A stretch of 64,000 bases of DNA from Melastoma dodecandrum (lineage: Eukaryota > Streptophyta > Magnoliopsida > Myrtales > Melastomataceae). How positions within the stretch are numbered: position 1 is the first letter of the stretch; each line of letters begins with the position of its first letter. Shown here piece after piece: positions 1 through 9,736 of the stretch. Under the pieces are notes generated by a model. The model did no database searches and was not told where the DNA came from. It was given only the letters and a program-made list of their open reading frames with translations. The translations under genes and the position numbers were made by a program. The stretch lies in NCBI GenBank assembly GCA_029817715.1, contig JARUPY010000605.1:868001-932000 (forward strand). Direction: 5' to 3'.

Positions 1-846
1 AGCATTTCCTTCCACGTTCTTCTTCTTGAACCAGCAGTCTCTCGCATAGTGGCCCTTCTTTCCACAGTTGAAGCATTTTTCATCGTTTCGCTGTGCTAGT
101 TTGTCTTCTCGTTTCTCATGTTGTGGTCTAGACAGTTGGTGCTCACGCCGTCCACCTCTACCACCTCGAGAGAATTTTCTATTCTCAGGCCTCTTATATG
201 TAGCAGAGTTTCTCCCTCTGTTGCTATATAGAGCCTCTTCTTCACTTTTCAAAGATACGCCCGCCATCTGTTTTGCTAGCGTCTCCTGATTAGCTAGCAA
301 ATTTTCTAAATCCTCTAACGACGGCGGCGTAGGCCATCCTTGCACAGCTGCAATGAATCCCCTATACTCTGGTCGTAACCCATGGATGATAATCCTTCTC
401 ATCCTATCGTCACTGATCTTGGAGCCTGGGTCTAACTCCGAAATCTCTCGGCAGATAGACTTTACCTTCGTAAAATACTGATTAATTCCTAAATCTCCTT
501 GTCTAACCGCCATTAAATCATTCTCTAGCAACTGAAGCCTCATATCATTTTTTTTCGAGAACCTAGTTGCTAGTATATTCCAGGCATCCTTTGGGGTAGT
601 GGCGTACCTTATGTGCTCTAGCATCTCCTCTTCTATGGTGGTCTTTATGGCGAACATGGCCTTCCCTGCTTTAATCCGCCATTTCCTCAAATTGGCAGCA
701 TCCTCCTCTGGTGGGGTTGTCTCACTTCCACCAATGATCTCCTAGAGATCTTGGCCTTGAAGATATGACTCCATGCACGTCTTCCACGTGCTATAATTCT
801 GGTTGTTTAATTTCTTCAGCATGCCGACAGTATTAATTTCTGCCAT
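1..846 (-). pseudogene. Ty1-copia gag (UBN2-type) with CCHC zinc knuckle, one stop, truncated by window edge
   Basis: The minus-strand reading frame opens with ATG at 844-846 (MAEINTVGMLKKLNNQNYST) and reads as a classic copia gag: an N-terminal region with NYSTWK, a central region with RLQLLENDLMAVRQGD and INQYFTKVK, and a zinc knuckle near the window edge reading CFNCGKKGHYARDC (about positions 25-70). An in-frame TAG at 742-744 replaces what is normally a tryptophan in the motif DLWEII, so this copy cannot make full Gag without suppression. The rest of the frame is open, so inactivation looks recent. In the family, Gag forms the virus-like particle and the knuckle binds the element RNA. 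Confidence 0.85.
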
Positions 847-899
847 ACCGAATTTACTTTCTGGAAGCGTAGCCTGGTTCCTGACCTATGCCCAACGCA

Positions 900-1115
900 A
901 TCCCGGATTGCAGCTTCCTTGGTAGAACTTCGGCAGTATTTCGGCAGAACCTTCGCTTGTACTTCTGCAAAATCTCCACGAGATTTCGGCAGAACCTCTG
1001 CTAGTCTTAGCAGAACCTTTACGGGATTTTGATAGAATCTCCGCAAAAAAACTTCGACAGAACCTCCGCAGAACTTCGACACAATCTCTGCGGGACTTCG
1101 GCAGCTCAACCTCGA
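900..1115 (-). repeat. Degenerate short repeats in the copia leader
   Basis: The untranslated leader between primer site and gag contains many imperfect copies of a motif like TTCGGCAGAACCTC, spaced roughly 15-40 bp apart. No coding capacity is evident. This is probably decayed tandem sequence within the element leader. Confidence 0.5.
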
Positions 1116-1131
1116 CAACCCGTACAACCTC

Positions 1132-1143
1132 GCTCTGATACCA
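1132..1143 (-). other. Primer-binding site for initiator tRNA-Met
   Basis: On the minus strand the sequence TGGTATCAGAGC starts two bases after the LTR end. This is the standard plant Ty1-copia primer-binding site, complementary to the 3' end of initiator tRNA-Met. It fixes the orientation and LTR boundary of the element. Confidence 0.93.
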
Positions 1144-1498
1144 AATGTTGAGACTAAAGTGATTCTCCAGCAGACCCAATGCTACGACCACCAAGGAGAA
1201 AGAAGTCACCAAAGGAAATGCTTGGACAAGAGGAATGTTTACAAGAGGAATATGACTTGTATTTCTTTCTTGGTCATTACAAGATGGAGCCAATGACCCC
1301 TATTTATAGGGAGTGTTCGAAGGAGGAATCCTTCTCCATGTTTCTAGAATTTTCCTATCTAAGAAAAATCTAGACTAGTCCTATTGCTTTCTAGACTAAT
1401 GTAAGAAACTTCTAGAACCTACGAGAGCTTTCTAGACTAAGAGACTTCTAGAGTCTACGAGAGAAGGAGCCATTAGTCGGATGTTGTCAACTTTATCA

Positions 1499-1703
1499 CA
1501 TCCGGACCTGCCAGAGGGGCTTTCCAATTTCCAGCACCACGTATCCCAACGATATCTCCATCCCCTTCCCCGTCCCGAAACCCAACGCCGCGTACTCCCA
1601 CACCATCCACGCCCCGCCTTCCTTCTTTCCATCATCCTTCCCTTCCGACGGTGGCTGTGCTTTCTTGTTTCCCTGACCGTACAATCTCGTGAGTGGAATC
1701 CCA
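1499..1703 (-). pseudogene. RLP relic, C-terminal membrane-anchor fragment
   Basis: Minus-strand sequence corresponding to the end of an LRR receptor-like protein: the stretch after the last LRR cap (GIPLT), an acidic and gly-rich linker, and the start of the membrane segment (WRYRWDTWCWKLE in a shifted frame, equal to the [12 protein letters not shown] region of the copy at 6931-9074). It is cut on one side by the copia LTR at 1498 and on the other by the tandem array at 1704. At least one frameshift is present. It is a fragment of the same subfamily as the relics at 6931-9074 and 42264-43615. Confidence 0.75.
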
Positions 1704-2320
1704 TTCTTTTCGGTTAAGCGTTCGTATAAACGCGACACCACATTCTTTTCGGTTAAGCGTTCGTACAAACGCGACACCTCCTTTAATTCGGTTAAGCGTT
1801 CGTGCAAACGCGAGACCACCCTCAATTCTGTTAAGCGTTCGTGCAAACGCGACACCACCCTCAATTCGGTTAAGCGTTCGTACAAACGCGACACCACATT
1901 CAATTCGGTTAAGTGTTCGTACCAACGCGACACCACATTCACTTCGGTTAAGCGTTCGTGCGAACGCGGCACCGCCCTCAATTCGGTTAAGCGTTCGTGC
2001 GAACGCGGCACCGCCCTCAATTCGGTTAAGCGTTCGTGCGAACGCGGCACCGCCCTCAATTCGGTTAAGCGTTCGCACAAGCGCGACACCACATTCCTTT
2101 CGGTTAAGCGTTCGCACAAACGCGACACCACATTCCTTTCGGTTAAGCGTTCGCACAAACGCGACACCACATTCCTTTCGGTTAAGCGTTCGCACAAACG
2201 CGACACCACCTTCCTTTCGGTTAAGCGTTCGTACAAACGCGACACCACCTTCAATTCGATTAAGCATTCGTACAAACGCGACACCACATTCAATTCGGTT
2301 AAGCGTTCGTACAAACAGCA
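1704..2320. repeat. 39-bp minisatellite with dyad symmetry, about 16 copies
   Basis: Tandem array with an exact 39-bp period: the motif CGGTTAAGCG recurs at 1711, 1750, 1789 and on to about 2300. Every unit contains a palindromic core such as GCGTTCGTGCGAACGC (perfect, 1952-1967) or GCGTTCGTACAAACGC (one mismatch pair). Because 39 is divisible by three, several frames on both strands stay open right through the array, giving artificial repeat proteins (13-residue unit SVKRSYKRDTTFN). I do not regard these as genes. The array begins inside an RLP fragment and ends against an SPL gene fragment. It is related to the larger array at 31167-32547. Confidence 0.92.
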
Positions 2321-2326
2321 ATTTCT

Positions 2327-2900
2327 CCGCGACAAGTCTCATCGGTATAGCCCACCTCAGACAAGCGGTACCTCAGATTCAGCATCTGCACAGTCGCCAT
2401 CTAGTTCCAGCGGAAGCACTCAATTTCTTATTGTCGCAAACTAGACGGATGATTGGGCTTCCTGGAAGTAGCCTATCTCTGCTATTATTCTGGGCTGGCT
2501 TTCTAACAGTCCTACTGACATCGAGAGTTACATAAGGCCTGGCTGCATCATTCTCACCATCTATCTTCGGCAACCCGAGGATTCTTGGGAGGAGCTTTCC
2601 TACAATATGAGTTCAAGCGTAAGTAGGCTTCTAGATGTCTCGGATGACATCTTTTGGAAGAGTGGATGGATGTACGTCCGGGTGCAGCATCAAATAGCTC
2701 TCCTCTATGAAGGTAACGTGGTGATTTAGAAATCATTACCTCTCACGGATATGAGCTGCAGTTCAATATTAAGCATCAAACCCATTGCGGTCACTGTTTC
2801 GGAAAGGACCGAGTTTTATATCAAAGGCCTTGCTCTCCGTCAGCCAGCATCTAGACTATTATGTTCTTTGGAAGGTAAGTATTTGATCCAGCAAATGATC
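2327..2900 (+). pseudogene. Captured fragment of an SPL1/SPL12-class SBP-box transcription factor
   Basis: Three consecutive pieces in different plus-strand frames match the post-SBP region of the large SPL1/SPL12 group: PPQTSGTSDSASAQSPSSSS (about 2345-2415), then [20 protein letters not shown] and [20 protein letters not shown] (about 2520-2700), then SILSIKPIAVTVSERTEF through RLLCSLEGKYL (2760-2890). Frameshifts and stops separate them. The DNA-binding SBP domain and the C-terminal ankyrin part are absent, so no factor can be made. It follows the 39-bp array directly and is followed by a kinesin fragment in the same orientation. The 2900-3085 stretch between them is not recognised. Confidence 0.82.
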
Positions 2901-3084
2901 GAGGAAATTGTTGATGGGAATGCCGATCCAGATTTTCAAGAAGAGAAATGAAAAGAGAAGGAGGGAAGAACAGATGGACGAAGCAAGTCTTGAAGAGTCT
3001 CTTTTCTCCGACGCCTAATTTGATGCAGTTTGCTTCTCCGCCGCCAACTCTGGCCGCAACTCCAACAAATGGTCAGATGGCAGC

Positions 3085-4317
3085 GTACAAAACGGTTCTA
3101 CCAGGAGGACAGGCCGAGACATTAATGTTTGTCCACATTAATCCTGAAGTCAACACTCTAGGGGAAACGATCAGCACCCTGAAGTTCGCTGAAAGAGTGA
3201 CGACGATAGAACTCGGGGCAGCGAAGTCGAACAAGAAGACAGGCGAAATAAGAGAGAGAAGAGGTTACAAATCTCAAGCTAGCATTGGAGAGGAGAGAGT
3301 TAGAATTGGAAAAGTACAGGTCAGCTATGACTACTCGGAGTACGTTTGAATCTCAGAAGGGTAGGACAGTATCCCCCTTTCGCGTGCCACGGTATGGTGT
3401 TGGCGCAAAGCCTGAAGGTGTTCAGAAGCCAACCGAAGATTCTAGAATCACAGAGGCTAGAAGCTGCTCTTCCGGTAAGCAAAGGAGGACAAGGTTGCCA
3501 TCTAAGTTCTCCGAAAAAGAGACCGTGTCGAAGCCTGTGTCTTCTGGTGAAGATCAGTTGGCAAACTCTGTTTCTCCAAGGCCGGAGTCACCTCCGATTA
3601 GGAGATCCCTGTCGAATGATAGAGCAAGCGTCATCAAGACTAGGCATAAGGCCGAAGCCACAGATGGGCAGCCGTTTATAAGAGTGCCGTTCCCTGCAAG
3701 AGTCCCTACGAGTCGATCGGTCGCAACCGATTTATTTCCTGGACTAGGAGACAACAACGTCAGAGATCACCCAAGGTCTCAAGAACCTCAAAAGCATGAG
3801 AACTTCTTCGATGGATCTCCCAACGTCAGTAAGATCAGCACCAGGAGAGTGTACCAGGAACATGACGATGAACAATTCAAGCGCGCTCTTGACATTAGAC
3901 AGGGTGGTGTGCGGAAAAATTGATGGCAAGGTCAAGGCCAAGAACTAGCTGCCAACATCCAGAACTCATAAGTTCGAAGCAGTGACAACCACGGTCGTTA
4001 CCACCACCACATATGAGGGAGAGAAGATTGACGACCCTCGCAGGAGCGACTTCTCCGAACCAGAGAACGAACACGTTCCACTTGGATTTCCTCCGTTGGG
4101 GTCCTTGCAAGTGAAGAAGCACCCACATGGCCTGAAGAACTCACGGAACTTCGAAGAGAGAGGACAAAATTAAGGCACAGAAGGCATGGGGAAACCTGCT
4201 GAAATCAAGACTCAAAACGCTTTCTCTCGGCAACCAAAGGAATCTGTCAATTCATCGATGTACGAATTCCGGAGGAGCCGGTCTACATCTCGGGGGAAGT
4301 TCTTCCTTCTTTCCTGA
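3085..4317 (+). pseudogene. Captured 3' part of a plant kinesin-14 gene
   Basis: Homology starts at the end of the motor domain (GGQAETLMFVHINPE, then LGETISTLKFAERVTTIELG, about 3095-3235), continues through the neck coil (LALERRELELEKYRSAMTTR after a frameshift near 3260) and the basic C-terminal tail (VRRSLS-like segment PPIRRSLSNDR, VPFPARVPTSRSVATDL, EHDDEQFKRALDIRQGGVRK). It ends at SRSTSRGKFFLLS and a TGA at 4315-4317, which matches the natural kinesin-14 C-terminus. Several frameshifts and stops (for example after 3920) break it. I see no obvious introns over about 1.2 kb, which suggests a processed or transposon-captured copy, though I cannot confirm where the parent introns lie. Confidence 0.83.
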
Positions 4318-4479
4318 GAGAGTTCATGCCGATATGTTAATGCTTGATTTTATTATTATTATTTTTTATTAATTTTACTAATATTTTTTTAAATAGCATT
4401 CAGCGTGCGTGCCTTATCAGAGGAAGATTTCTTTTATTTTGCTAAAGTAATCTTTTAAATCCCTTTAAGTTTAACATAC

Positions 4480-4968
4480 GATGATTTTCATCGTTACCTA
4501 TCGATGGTTCGTATTAGTTAACTAGTCGATAATTATGGTTACGTGTATAGGGGTTTATTGCAAGTTATCTTTCATCAAAATAGCTCATACAATATTAATC
4601 CTGTTTCAAATAATTCTCGAACATTTTACTTCGTTTATTCTAAAAATGGTTCACGTAGATATTTTAAGCATTAATGAGCTTGAGATCATTTTTTTTATAT
4701 GTCAAACAATGTCTTTTTCTAAAACCGAGCTAAAATAAAATCGGACATTGAAAACACACGATAAAAGCCTCCATTTTCTTTGTGATGCATGCGATTTAGT
4801 AATTCATAATTCCCAAACCTTAACGAATATCTATAGTTTTTTCTAACTTGAACTTAAAATAAGTTAGTGGCGACTCCATTATTTTCAAAATCCGAAGGCT
4901 TATCGTCAAGGGAGAATATTCATTTTAAATGGAACCGGAAACGGGATCCACCCGCGACAAATAGTAAT
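4480..4968 (+). mobile_element. 3' end of a Tat/Ogre-type LTR (LTR-A family), truncated
   Basis: This stretch matches the last part of the long LTRs at 20792-26855 and 32621-34918: the block around AGTTAGTGGCGACTCC, the segment ending TTCATTTTAAATGGAACCGG, and the terminus CCCGCGACA at 4960-4968. The rest of the LTR is missing. The left boundary is approximate because the AT-rich start is diverged. From 4318 to 4480 and from 4969 to 5234 I see nothing recognisable. Confidence 0.7.
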
Positions 4969-5234
4969 ACCATCGGCCTTAAAAAATAATGTTAAAACAA
5001 CATATTTAGATGACAGAATCTATTTCTTTACTACGCAGATGAAATGCCTCTTAATTGGAAGCAAGGAAACATTCCAGGATAGCAAAAAACAGCAGCAATT
5101 GAACATGTTATGAAAAGAAAAAGTTGTTATCAATGAACACACCAATGTATGTGTCAAAGGGATTCTCAATTTCCCCACTTTACAGCTCGCGAGGCCACAA
5201 AATATTATACGAACCAGATCTCCATCCCAGCCAA

Positions 5235-5443
5235 CACAGAGTTTGTACATGGCAATATTAGTTATTACTCCCACACCATCCACCCCCCGCCTCCATCATC
5301 CTTTCCTTCCGACAGTGGATGTGCTTTCTTGTTTTCCGGACCACACGATTTCATGAGCGGAATCTCACATGGTCCGAGATTTCCTCGGAACGAGCTACTC
5401 AAAAAGGTGTTGAAGTGTCCTCCGGATGGTATAGCCCCGTGAA
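5235..5443 (-). pseudogene. RLP relic, short C-terminal fragment
   Basis: Minus-strand sequence from the last LRR cap (GAIPSGGHFNTF, then SSFRGNLGPCEIPLMKSCGP) into the acidic linker and WMVWE that precede the membrane segment in this subfamily. It is flanked on the right by the same spacer (5470 onward) that flanks other RLP copies. About 70 codons remain, with no LRRs apart from the last. Confidence 0.75.
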
Positions 5444-5469
5444 ATAAAGCTAAAGTTTAGTAAAGCTAA

Positions 5470-6590
5470 TTTAGTAAAGCTAAAGTTTCTCACCCCTATA
5501 ATTTATTTTCTTTGCTTTGATTTTGGGGTTTCACACAACCACTTTGTTTCACTTTGATATTTATATTCATCCAAGTCTTTCCAAACCATCGGAGACGGCA
5601 TTTAACAATGGGGACGGTCTGTATAGGAAGAATAGAATTTAATGTCTATATATATATACACATGATTGAAGTAATTTGTGAATCGAATACAAGTTTGATG
5701 CCTCTTTCTATTGATCTGAACCCACTCTGTTATAGTCATAAGCTTTCTTATAAGTTGTGCTACATCACCATAAAATGATTTGTCATTCCCGGCATCAAAC
5801 CTGCAGAGTTGTTCAAGGAGCTTGGTGTTAAATGTCATAGTAATTTGAAATCAACAATGTGGTCACAACATTAAATAGCCTAAGAAGTTGATAGATGTTA
5901 TTAGCTTAGGAAGTCGATACAAGTTAATGGCATAGAAACTTCTCTAGATCTTTTTTATTACTCTATATAAGGAGTAATATTCTCCAAAAATGATGTAATG
6001 CAATTAAGAAAAAGCCAAGAAAGTATTTGGCTACAAGAAAAAGAAGAAAATGCTCCGTCAAAATTATTCTTTCTAAGATTATCATTCCTTATTTTTAGAA
6101 ATACTCCGTTGTGTCTCAAATTTTAGCATTCACATCATGCGATGTAGCAAATCCCTGATTTCTAAACAACCCAACATACATTACATATCAGTGAAGAGTC
6201 CCAGAAAAATCGGATGGAACTGGAAGAGAGCCTACAAATTTTTTGTCCGGCAAATCAATAAAAGTAGCTCAGCGTTCTGTTTTCATGAGAGGTTTGTTCT
6301 TTAAACACCCTGTACAAATACAGCCTGAACTCCTCTCAAGTCTCCGTCTCTCCTTCAAAAATTCTGTTGTTAAACACGTTTCTTTATGTAGCTTTTCTAC
6401 ATGTAACCCATGCCCCCCTACTCTTCGTACTCCACCTCCCATTCATCTTTCTTCGTTTTTTCTTTGTTTGTTTTCCAGTGCTAAGTAACAAAAATTACCA
6501 GCCCATAGTTTCCGATTTAAAAAATCCACACCACCAAACTCACTCTTCTAAGGGGTTGTTCAAAACAGCAAAATGAAAATTCACCCATGT
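5470..6590 (+). repeat. Duplicated RLP spacer unit, copy 1
   Basis: About 1.1 kb of non-coding DNA that recurs nearly base for base at 19019-20118, and in part at 9552-9736 and (inverted) near 15900-16260. Landmarks shared by the two long copies are CAAGTCTTTCCAAACCATCG, TATATATACACATGATTGAA and CTCTTCGTACTCCACCTCCC. It lies downstream of RLP genes, so it marks the boundaries of ancestral receptor duplications. No open gene is present. Confidence 0.85.
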
Positions 6591-6930
6591 GCGCTTATCA
6601 GGAACATAAAGATCAACTGTTAACCATCTATTGGAGTTCCCCCTCCCCATCGATGTTCGTATTTTTTTATTGGCAGCTACATCTTTATGTGGTAAGGAGT
6701 TCCTGCTTTCGGGAGATGCAAGAACAAAGAGAGCACTAACCTGGTGGATAAGGAGAAATAACAGGGGTTGGGATGAAGGTCTCTTACATTTGTAATTTTT
6801 GTTCTTATCTTTAACATAAGAGAAGTTGCATGCTTTATTAATGTATATCATAACATCATCATGTTGGAGAAGCAAACCAAACAAAAATCTAGAAACATTC
6901 AACATTACATGTAAGTTGGATTCTCACAGT

Positions 6931-9074
6931 TTACCTTCGACCATTCCTCCGTTGGTCACCCTTCTTCCTCTTGGACATTTTTCTATAACTAGCTTCCAGT
7001 CTGATGACCACTTGGACTAGCCAGAGGGGCCTTCCCATTTCCAGCACCATGTATCCCAACGAAATCCCCATCCCGAAACCCAACGCCGCGTACTCCCACA
7101 CCATCCACCCCCCCGCCTTCCTTCTTTCCATCATCCTTTTCTTCCGACAGTGGCTGTGCTTTCTTGTTTCCCTGATCTCACGATCTCGTGAGCAAAATCC
7201 CACATAGTCCGGGATTTCCTTTGAATGAACTATTCGGAAAGGTGTCGATGTGTCCTCCGGATGGTATAGGCCCCGTGAAATTGTTCCATGAGAGGTCTAA
7301 AAATCCAAGGGATGTCAGTTTCACCAATTCCTTTGGAATTTCTCCTATCAGATGGTTAGAAGAGAGGTGCAGTGATTCCAGATTTGTCAAGTTCCCGACG
7401 GATGGAGGGATTGCCCCCGTAAAGCGGTTGTTAGAGAAATTCAGACCCCAAAGATATTTAAGTAATCCAATAATTTTAGGAATCTCTCCATGAAAGTATT
7501 ACTCGATAAGTCAAGCATTGTAAATTGGACATTGATCTTCACCATCTCCATCTCTATCCCTTTCAAGGTGATCATCACCGAGTAATATTCCCCAATAACA
7601 TTATTTGACTGCAGATATTGTTTGCTAAAATCGTAACTATTGTCTCCTGTCATGCCGAACATTTCGATGATGAATTCATCTCGGAGATTTCCATCGAAAC
7701 TATTGAGGGAGAGGTCCATGATGCGTTCCATGGGGAAAGGATGATTTTCCTTGGAAATAATAACACGACCGTGGAAATGGTTGGATCTTAAACTGAGCAC
7801 CTTCAACGGGAGATCTCCCAACCAATTGGGGAATGAATCCTCTATTTTGTTGTTGCCAACATCTAAAACTTCCAATTGTTTACAATGGGATAGAGATCTC
7901 GGCAATGGGCCCTCGAATTGATTTCTACTTAGATCAATTGACGTCAACGTACTTCCTTCATGAAAAATCTCTGAAATCTGACCCTGAAACTCATTTGTCC
8001 GAAGGTTCAAGATTACAAGACCCTGGTGACGTTTTCTAGGCAGTCCGGCAGAACTCCAGTGAGACTATTATTTGACAAGTCTAGTAAAAGGAGATTGGTG
8101 GCATTGCATAGTAGTGAAGAGAGGCTCCCATAAAAATGGTTATTGGAAACTGAATAGAACTGCACGGAAGTAGAAGGTAGTGGAAGGGGACCTTCCAATT
8201 TATTGTTTGACAAATCAATTATAGAAATGGACGACGCAGGTAACCAAGTGGGAGGAGCACCATTGATGTTGTTATAGCTGACATTAAGAATTACCAAAGA
8301 TGTGCAGTTGGCCAAGGAGGGTGGCAGCGGCCCACTCAATAGATTGTGGCTCAAGTATAACGTATGTAATTTCGTAAGATTACCGAGACACTGAGGAATG
8401 ATACCCGTCAAATAATTTCCACTCAATTCTATGGAGGACAGAGAAGTTAGCTGGCAAATGGATGGAGGGATACTTCCCTTGATAAGATTATCATCAAGAT
8501 ACAAATTTTCCAAGGTGTCAATTCCAATGCTCCAGAGCCAACTCGGTATCTCTTGAATCCTATTTTCCGAGAGGTCTAAAATTCTCAGTTCCTTTGAGCG
8601 AGACAAGAAGGAAGGGAACTTGCTCAAACTGCAACGTCCCATATACAAATCTTGGAGCTTCGGCAATGAGAACCTGTGGTTGGCATTCTCACCCGAAACG
8701 GAGAGCCCAAACAGATAGAGAAACTGGAGATCCTCAAGAGTATGATATTGCATCTCCAGCCCAGGATTATAAGAGAGATCAAGGGAAACCACCTTCGACA
8801 ATTGTGAGATTTCGGTTGGAAGGATGCCTTGAAGCCCAGCACCGGTCAAGTCGAGGCCGATGACGTCGCCAGTGGAATTGTCGCATGTGATGCCGTCCCA
8901 GGAGCAGCAATCCTCGTCCTTCCTCCACGAAGCAACTATAGGGCCAGTGATAGACAAGGACTGTTTAAAACGAAGCAAGGCGTGTCGGTGGTCAGGATGA
9001 CAGGGTAAGGAAGAGGTGGATGGTAAGGCCGCAAGTAAAAATGAGAAGCAGAGGGATGATGAAACCACCAGCAT
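6931..9074 (-). pseudogene. RLP relic 1, nearly full length but frameshifted
   Basis: An LRR receptor-like protein gene that starts at ATG 9072-9074 with a signal peptide (MLVVSSSLCFSFLLAALPS), an LRR N-terminal cap (CHPDHRHALLRFKQSL, DCCSWDGITCD), then LRRs, an island-like region around VMITLKGIEMEMVK, the last LRRs and cap ([13 protein letters not shown]), a membrane segment ([20 protein letters not shown]) and a short basic tail ending at TAA 6931-6933. Damage: a one-base loss near 8020 after ENVTR, another near 7475 (SNTFMERF instead of SNHFYGEI), and a TGA directly after TRS near 7172. At about 714 codons it is shorter than the intact gene at 53129-56167, so some LRRs were never present or are deleted. 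RLPs sense pathogen or developmental signals at the plasma membrane; this copy should not. Confidence 0.9.
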
Positions 9075-9551
9075 CTCGTCTCATGTTTTGTGCAAAGTTT
9101 TGTGACCAATGAAATAAAAGGAACATAGAAAGGACAGACGAACACATTGCAAATACTCAAGGGAGGAATTCAGATCCATATTTATATTCTTTTATAATAA
9201 AGAAAAAATATCATCTTTCTCTTTCACCCCTTTTTAGTCGGAATTTAGTTGATTTGTTCAAAAAGTTATATTTTAATGAATTAATTTTGAACTAGTTAAA
9301 ATGAAAAAGAAGGTTATAAAAGTATGGGTTTTAAAACAAATTAATTCGGAAGTATAAGTCTTTGGAGTTTGTCAGACTCCTATCGTCGTTCATGGAAAAC
9401 TGTTAATATACACGGTACGAGTAAAATTGCATTGCTTCACATTTTCATAAGTATAAAAAAATAAATAAATGTCATAAGAAAAGTAAGCGCTTTACTATAT
9501 CCATACAAACAAGAAAAGTATCTAAAACGAGAGTATTAAAAGAATTAATTT
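9075..9551. other. AT-rich 5' flank of RLP relic 1
   Basis: Former promoter region of the minus-strand RLP relic. It is AT-rich with no open reading frame of note and no repeat I recognise. Confidence 0.4.
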
Positions 9552-9736
9552 AATCCCCTACTCTTCGTACTCCACTTCCCATTCATCTTTCTTCGTTTTT
9601 TATTTGTGTGTGTTTTCCAGTGCTAAGTAACAAAAATTACAACCCCATAGTTTAGGATTTCAAAAATCCACGCCACCAAACTCACTCTTCTAAGGGGTTG
9701 TTCAAAACAGCAAAATGAAAATTCACCCATGTGCTT
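9552..9736 (+). repeat. Partial copy of the RLP spacer unit
   Basis: A fragment matching 6412-6596 of the spacer (CTCTTCGTACTCCACTTCCC through CAAAATGAAAATTCACCCAT) is present upstream of RLP relic 1. It breaks off abruptly into unrelated sequence at about 9737, which marks a recombination or insertion joint. Confidence 0.8.

Larger units (their letters stand above)
1..1498 (-). mobile_element. Ty1-copia LTR retrotransposon, 5' part only
   Basis: This is the 5' end of a Ty1-copia element on the minus strand; the pol region and 3' LTR lie beyond the left edge. In element order there is a 353-bp LTR (1498 down to 1146, starting TGATAAAG and ending TCTCAACA), a primer-binding site, a leader of about 285 bp, and gag running off position 1. 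The LTR has a TATAAATA box on the minus strand at 1301-1308, a sensible place for a U3 promoter. The LTR edge abuts the tail of an RLP relic at 1499, so the element landed inside a receptor gene copy. The target-site duplication cannot be checked because the other end is outside the window. Confidence 0.88.

Noticed and set aside
1689..2535. Large arginine-rich repeat proteins in several frames
   Set aside because: They arise from a stop-free repeat with a period divisible by three and occur on both strands. No start context or domain supports them.
8594..8863. Plus-strand 89-codon frame opposite RLP relic 1
   Set aside because: It is the antisense shadow of the LRR coding sequence and shows no features of its own.
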